Below are positions 59,897 through 64,000 of a DNA stretch of 64,000 nucleotides, in pieces. The stretch is from positions 1-64,000 of the forward strand of contig JAZQLC010000052.1 of assembly GCA_045542485.1 (NCBI GenBank), read 5' to 3'. The stretch is from SIG575 sp045542485 (GTDB taxonomy: Bacteria; Bacillota; Clostridia; Oscillospirales; Acutalibacteraceae). A model generated the notes under the pieces. The model ran no database searches. It saw only the letters and a list, made by a program, of their open reading frames with translations, and was not told the DNA's origin. Position 1 is the stretch's first letter; every line of letters starts with the position of its first letter. The position numbers and the translations under genes are program-made.

Positions 59897-61117
59897 ATGA
59901 TAAGCTCCTTAAGTAACAAAAAATCAAATTTTCTCATTTTCCTTTGCTGGGCTGCGTACACGGCAGCTTATATTGCACGACTCAACTACAACGCTTCGAT
60001 GGTTGAGATTCTTTCACAGCTGGAAACAACAAAGGAAGCAGCAGGTACCGTAAGTTCATTTTTCTTTTTCGCTTACGGTGCAGGTCAGCTTGTAAACGGT
60101 CTTTTGTCAAAAAAATACAACACCCGATATTCTGTGGCCATCGCCCTTGCAGCTTCCTCGGTCATCAACTTTTCTATGACATTCTGTCAGGGCGTTGAGC
60201 CAATGAAGTTCCTCTGGTTTTTCAACGGCATTTTCCAGTCTGTCCTCTGGTCATCCCTTATAAAGACACTGTCTGACAACCTGGCTGACAACAAGCTTTC
60301 AAAGGCTGTTATGGTTATGAGCACAACGGTAGCATCAGGCACTTTTGTCTCTTACGGACTGGCTGCACTGTTCTCAGCTCTTAAAATCAACTGGACCTGT
60401 ATTTTCTATGTGGCGTCAGCAGTTGTGGGAGTTGTTGCCGTAATCTGGTTTATCGGTATGCGCACTGTTCAGGAAAACAAAAGAGAAATTCAATCTGCCG
60501 GAAAGCAGGAGAAGCAGAAGCTTTCACTCACTCCCGCATTTATTTTTACACTCATCGTGATTCTTATTTGCGCAGTTACAAACGGCTTCATAAAAGACGG
60601 CATAACCACGTGGGTACCCTCAATACTCAAGGAAGAATTCGGTGTATCCTCATCCCTTTCCATTATCGTAACACTGCTTCTCCCCATACTTTCCATCTTC
60701 GGTGCGTCTCTTGTAAAAACACTCCACAAGAAACAGAAAAACGAAAACGCCCTCAACGGTATTTTCTATTTCGCCACCACAATACTTGCAGGTCTCATCA
60801 TTCTCACTCTCAACCTTAAGACTGTTCCCCTCACACTTGCTCTCTTCGGCGGCATAGCCTGTCTGATGGCTGCAGTCAATAATGTTATCACAAGTGTTGT
60901 ACCTCTTTATTCAAGAGATAAAATTGATTCGGGTCTTTCTGCAGGTCTTCTCAACACCTTCTGTTATGTGGGAAGCACTCTTGCCACTTCTCTTCTCGGA
61001 AAAATTGCAGACACCAAGGGCTGGAACGATGTGTTTATCTGCATACTGATTTTCACTGCGGTTTCTTTTGCGGTTTGCTGTGTTTCAATGGTTTTTACGA
61101 GAAAGAAAAGCAAGTAA
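59897..61117 (+). CDS. Organophosphate:phosphate antiporter-type MFS transporter
   Basis: The 406-residue membrane protein has twelve hydrophobic segments and the OPA-family features: an N-terminal YTAAYIARLNYNASMVEIL (GlpT/UhpT-like arginine), YGAGQLVNGLLSKKYNTR loop, and a large central loop before residue 215. Members exchange glycerol-3-phosphate or hexose phosphate for phosphate. The substrate cannot be told from sequence. The gene has its own promoter and is followed by a metallophosphoesterase, which could act on its cargo. Confidence 0.85.
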   Translation: MISSLSNKKSNFLIFLCWAAYTAAYIARLNYNASMVEILSQLETTKEAAGTVSSFFFFAYGAGQLVNGLLSKKYNTRYSVAIALAASSVINFSMTFCQGVEPMKFLWFFNGIFQSVLWSSLIKTLSDNLADNKLSKAVMVMSTTVASGTFVSYGLAALFSALKINWTCIFYVASAVVGVVAVIWFIGMRTVQENKREIQSAGKQEKQKLSLTPAFIFTLIVILICAVTNGFIKDGITTWVPSILKEEFGVSSSLSIIVTLLLPILSIFGASLVKTLHKKQKNENALNGIFYFATTILAGLIILTLNLKTVPLTLALFGGIACLMAAVNNVITSVVPLYSRDKIDSGLSAGLLNTFCYVGSTLATSLLGKIADTKGWNDVFICILIFTAVSFAVCCVSMVFTRKKSK

Positions 61118-61159
61118 ATCTTTTCTGCAGAAAACAATACGGATATCCTATTTGATTCA

Positions 61160-61185
61160 ACGGGTGTTGATATTGTAAAACCCGT
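61160..61185. promoter_or_regulatory. Palindrome upstream of the metallophosphoesterase gene
   Basis: ACGGGT (61160-61165) and ACCCGT (61180-61185) flank a 14-base loop beside a TTGTAA..TAATAT promoter-like pair. It could be an operator or a weak hairpin. Confidence 0.35.
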
Positions 61186-61230
61186 ATGAGTTGTGATAAT
61201 ATATAAACACAGAATTTCAAACGGAAGAAG

Positions 61231-62595
61231 ATGAGGATTATGAAAAGCATCAGATTCTATCTTGTGACAGACACACACTATTTTGAAAGCAGTCTCGGTG
61301 CAGAAGGAAAAGCTTTTGAAAAATATATGGACAGCCAACAATTTTTCATGAAAGAAAGCAGTACCATTATCCGTTCTGTTTTTGACAAAATTGCCGAGGA
61401 CAAGGAAACAGACATTGTCATAATCCCCGGGGACCTTACGAAAAATGGTGAAAAGGAAAGCCACAAAAGCTTCATAAAAGAGCTTTATGCTCTGCGTGAA
61501 AAAGGCAAAAAAATTTATATCATAACTGCAGGTCACGACTACAATGAGTTTTCTTACGGATATAAGAATGATGAAAGAATCAATGTAGAGGGCACAACCT
61601 CTGAAGAGCTTTATGAAATGTACCGTGATTTCGGATACAGCGACGCAATCGCCTTTGACAGAAGAACACATTCCTATATCGCAGAAATTGCTGACAAGGT
61701 AAGACTTCTCGCAATAAACTGTGACAACTTCGGCAACCCAAAGGGTGCTATGGATGATGAGCTTATTGCCTGGGCAGAAGAACAGATAAAAAAAGCAAAC
61801 GATGACGGATGCTCCGTGTTTGCAATCTGTCATTACCCTGTTATTCCCTCCGTACCGGTTTTTGACCTGGTGGGTGACGCAAAAATCAAACAGTGGCGCA
61901 AGGTTGCTTCTTTCCTTGCAGACAACGGAGTAGAGCTGATTCTCACAGGACATATGCACATCCAGAGCATCAATGAATTTTACAGTGAAAAAGGCAACCG
62001 ACTTATCGACATATGCACATCCTGTCTTGTAGGCAGTCCTGCAAAATACAGAAAAATCACAATTGACGAAAACTCCGTTATGAAGGTCGAAACAATTGAT
62101 GTTGGCGATTTCGGTTGGGATACGGGCGGTCTGACGGCTCAGGAATATTTTGACAGACAATTCGGTGATGCAATTGTACATAAAGTTTTAAATGCATTGA
62201 ACGGCGGAACGGGAATTGTAAAGCATCTCAAGAAACTCGGAAAAAGAATCATCTCCTCTGCCACAGTGGGTACTCTTTCCCGTATGCTTTTCATACGCGT
62301 TGACAAATCTCTTCGCAAGAAAAAGCTCACAGAACTTATCTCTGAGATTGGCCTTTGCATTTTTGCGGGAGATCAGCCTTATAGGAAAGGCACCCCTGTA
62401 TACGAAATGATTTCAACATTTCTCAGAAGATTTTCCTTCGTACTGAAAAAGATTGAGCCGAAGCTTGAAAAAGACGGAACAAAAGTCAATCTTACGGAAA
62501 TGCTTCTCAACACAATCGGAAACAACAAAGGTTATTCAGACGCAAACGCTGAATTTAGCCTTAAAATAAAAAAAATAAAACCTAAAGGAGAATAA
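61231..62595 (+). CDS. Calcineurin-like metallophosphoesterase
   Basis: The 454-residue protein has the dinuclear metal motifs: VTDTHYF (DxH), IIPGDLTKNGEKESH, a GHDYNEF in place of the usual GNHE/D, AICHYP and LTGHMHIQ. A helical C-terminus of about 170 residues follows. No signal peptide is present. It lies three bases before the GH18 gene, with AAAGGAG between them, so the two are co-translated. Cyclic nucleotide or surface phosphodiester hydrolysis is possible. The start may be ATG 61231 or ATG 61240. Confidence 0.88.
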   Translation: MRIMKSIRFYLVTDTHYFESSLGAEGKAFEKYMDSQQFFMKESSTIIRSVFDKIAEDKETDIVIIPGDLTKNGEKESHKSFIKELYALREKGKKIYIITAGHDYNEFSYGYKNDERINVEGTTSEELYEMYRDFGYSDAIAFDRRTHSYIAEIADKVRLLAINCDNFGNPKGAMDDELIAWAEEQIKKANDDGCSVFAICHYPVIPSVPVFDLVGDAKIKQWRKVASFLADNGVELILTGHMHIQSINEFYSEKGNRLIDICTSCLVGSPAKYRKITIDENSVMKVETIDVGDFGWDTGGLTAQEYFDRQFGDAIVHKVLNALNGGTGIVKHLKKLGKRIISSATVGTLSRMLFIRVDKSLRKKKLTELISEIGLCIFAGDQPYRKGTPVYEMISTFLRRFSFVLKKIEPKLEKDGTKVNLTEMLLNTIGNNKGYSDANAEFSLKIKKIKPKGE

Positions 62596-62597
62596 TT

Positions 62598-63629
62598 ATG
62601 GGAATTTTTATCGAAAGAATTATTGCGTTTTTTTCTTCACTTGCAATTATCCTGGCCAACTTTTTAGGAATAAGCGGAAATCCCGCGTTGGAGAAAGTTG
62701 AAAATTTCAGAGTTACAACCTATGTGATAGCTACTCAAAGCTATTTTGAAGACAGTCTTCATCCCGAAGATTTTGACATAGTGACAGATGCCATTCTTTT
62801 CGGCTGTGCCACCTTTGACAGTGAGGGTAACATTCATTGTGATGAAGACACACTTGAAACTGCCCTTGCAAACCTTCGCAAGGCAATCGGCGACAGAGAT
62901 GTAAAAATTTCTCTTAATCTTCTCGGTCCGAACGGACATACAGATTCCGATGTGTGGGAAGACCAGATGGAAGCACAGAGCATTGAACATAACAAGGCAT
63001 TCACAAGCGGTGTGCTCGAAGATAACATTGTCGCAATCCTTGACAAATATGATTTCGACGGTGTTCATTTCGACTACGAATATCCCCTCAGTCGCCAGGC
63101 CTGGAATTATTATAACGATTTTCTTGTTTCCCTCGACAAGAAATTAGGCTCTTACACCCTCGGCGTTGCATGTAGTGACTGGAATCTCAAATATTCTTCA
63201 AAGGCCATTGAGGCAGTCGACACTTTTGAGCTTATGCTTTACGATATGATTAACGAAAAAGGTATGCATTCAACATATGAAGATATGGTAAAAGGGGCAC
63301 AGAAAACCGGCCTTTACGGAATACCTCTCGAAAAAACAAACATTGGTCTGCCTTTCTATGCTCGTCCTCACGATTTATCCGCTTATTGGTACACATACAA
63401 CGGCTGCTATGAAAAAATCGACGAAAACGGCTGGTATCATTGTGACGAAATAAACAAGGATTTCTGGTTCAATACACCTGAAGTTATCGCTCAGAAAACA
63501 GACTTTGCCATCAACAACGGCTTCGGCGGAGTTATGATATGGAACTACAACTGCGACTTACCCTCTTCCCACGAGGATTCGCTTCTCGGTGCCATAGGAA
63601 AAGCGGTAGAGAGCAATTATAATTTTTGA
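62598..63629 (+). CDS. Glycoside hydrolase family 18-like protein
   Basis: The 343-residue protein has a hydrophobic N-terminal segment (IIAFFSSLAIILANFLG), likely a signal or anchor, and a GH18 (beta/alpha)8 barrel: FDGVHFDYEYP, in which Asp154, Asp159 and Glu161 fit the DxxDxDxE catalytic pattern. It also has MLYDMINEKG and the final GGVMIWNYNCDLPSSH. GH18 members are chitinases, endo-beta-N-acetylglucosaminidases or binding proteins. It is transcribed with the metallophosphoesterase gene. Confidence 0.9.
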   Translation: MGIFIERIIAFFSSLAIILANFLGISGNPALEKVENFRVTTYVIATQSYFEDSLHPEDFDIVTDAILFGCATFDSEGNIHCDEDTLETALANLRKAIGDRDVKISLNLLGPNGHTDSDVWEDQMEAQSIEHNKAFTSGVLEDNIVAILDKYDFDGVHFDYEYPLSRQAWNYYNDFLVSLDKKLGSYTLGVACSDWNLKYSSKAIEAVDTFELMLYDMINEKGMHSTYEDMVKGAQKTGLYGIPLEKTNIGLPFYARPHDLSAYWYTYNGCYEKIDENGWYHCDEINKDFWFNTPEVIAQKTDFAINNGFGGVMIWNYNCDLPSSHEDSLLGAIGKAVESNYNF

Positions 63630-63638
63630 AAAACTTGA

Positions 63639-63660
63639 GAGAGAATTGTTCGATTCTCCC
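63639..63660. other. Hairpin in the gap before the FliB-like gene
   Basis: GAGAAT and ATTCTC pair around TGTTCG. It has no T-tract; weak evidence for a terminator. Confidence 0.3.
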
Positions 63661-63673
63661 TGATCAGAAGACG

Positions 63674-64000
63674 GTGATTAAAATCAGAACTTTTGTGCCA
63701 TCATACTTTGACAAATTCAGGTGCATAGCAGAAAAGTGCCCCGACACCTGCTGCGTGGGCTGGGAAGTTGATATCGACCACGAAACAGCAGAAAAGTATT
63801 CTTCTTTTGACGGAGAATTGGGAGATAAAATCAAAAAACATCTTACAAGAGATGAAAACGGTTGCAACATTTTCACTCTCTACGACGGAGACAGGTGCCC
63901 TTTTCTCAACGAAAAAAATCTGTGTGAAATACATCTTTCGGCAGGTGAAAAATTCCTCAGCAAAACCTGCACACTTTTCCCGAGATTTTTCGATATATTC
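63674..64000 (+). CDS. FliB-like cysteine-rich protein (partial)
   Basis: The frame starts at a GTG and runs to the window edge (109 codons). It has the FliB/flagellin lysine-N-methylase layout: PSYFDKFRCIAEKCPDTCC, GWEVDIDHETAEKY, CPFLNEKNLCEIH and TCTLFPRFF. The cysteines could bind an iron-sulfur or zinc site. No flagellar genes are in the window, so the substrate here may not be flagellin. The start is uncertain because the ribosome site is weak. Confidence 0.85.
   Translation, partial: MIKIRTFVPSYFDKFRCIAEKCPDTCCVGWEVDIDHETAEKYSSFDGELGDKIKKHLTRDENGCNIFTLYDGDRCPFLNEKNLCEIHLSAGEKFLSKTCTLFPRFFDIF

Noticed and set aside
60964..62181. 405-codon open frame on the minus strand opposite the metallophosphoesterase and MFS genes
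   Set aside because: It is antisense to two clear genes, has no ribosome site and shows a Cys/Phe/Val-rich translation typical of an antisense shadow.

Overview
The window looks like a chromosomal segment of a low-GC Firmicute of the Clostridia, most likely an Oscillospiraceae/Ruminococcaceae-type gut bacterium. This rests on the gene order SRP RNA-dnaX-ybaB-recR, a one-piece tmRNA next to smpB, a YhaM-type exoribonuclease, Clostridia-type mobile-element proteins (TnpV, RepA_N, BlaI/BlaR1), strong AGGAGG ribosome sites and many near-consensus TTGACA-17-TATAAT promoters. No species name can be given from sequence alone.

Layout. (1) 1-13.4 kb is accessory DNA, probably part of an integrative element that runs off the left edge: a large serine recombinase start, ParB, a broken RepA, TnpV and small element proteins. 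Its cargo is a peptidase E/HIT pair, a BlaI/BlaR1 signalling pair with its operators, a DUF-type gene plus XRE-ImmA/IrrE pair, and a two-gene operon with a SAMHD1-like HD phosphohydrolase. (2) 13.5-27.4 kb is core genome: tmRNA, smpB, recR, ybaB, dnaX, SRP RNA, a HAD phosphatase, the glycolytic operon pgk-tpiA-gpmI, the divergent serine pathway pair serC-serA, a CAP-domain lipoprotein, prmA and yhaM. (3) tRNA-Pro(GGG) at 27511-27587 is the attachment site of a second element of about 23.7 kb. Its ends are marked by a near-identical ~134-bp duplication (27565-27698 and 51300-51432) that begins with the tRNA 3' end. (4) 51.4-64 kb is ordinary chromosome: an AraC-controlled GH95/GH-A glycosidase pair, a secreted alpha/beta hydrolase, a YgjP-type metalloprotease, an organophosphate-type MFS transporter, a metallophosphoesterase, a GH18 protein and the start of a FliB-like protein.

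The tRNA-Pro element is the most interesting part. It carries an excisionase-like protein, two tyrosine recombinases, a hairpin-packed ~640-base leader, an orphan AbiEi-type regulator, and a 2588-residue protein combining two cold-shock-like domains, a long helical middle, a P-loop STAND-like ATPase and a C-terminal RX4H motif typical of HEPN RNases. It also has a two-component/ABC-transporter operon with a duplicated Ig-like membrane protein, and a 1236-residue protein with an N-terminal SEC-C zinc motif and a C-terminal PD-(D/E)XK nuclease motif. The giant ATPase and the SEC-C nuclease each have their own promoter. They are the best candidates for undescribed anti-phage or anti-mobile-element genes, by inference from architecture and position.

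The core genes show normal operon logic: overlapping start/stop pairs in ybaB-recR, yhaM feeding into prmA, and pgk, tpiA and gpmI on one strand. serC-serA shares the 3-phosphoglycerate node with that glycolytic operon but is transcribed divergently.
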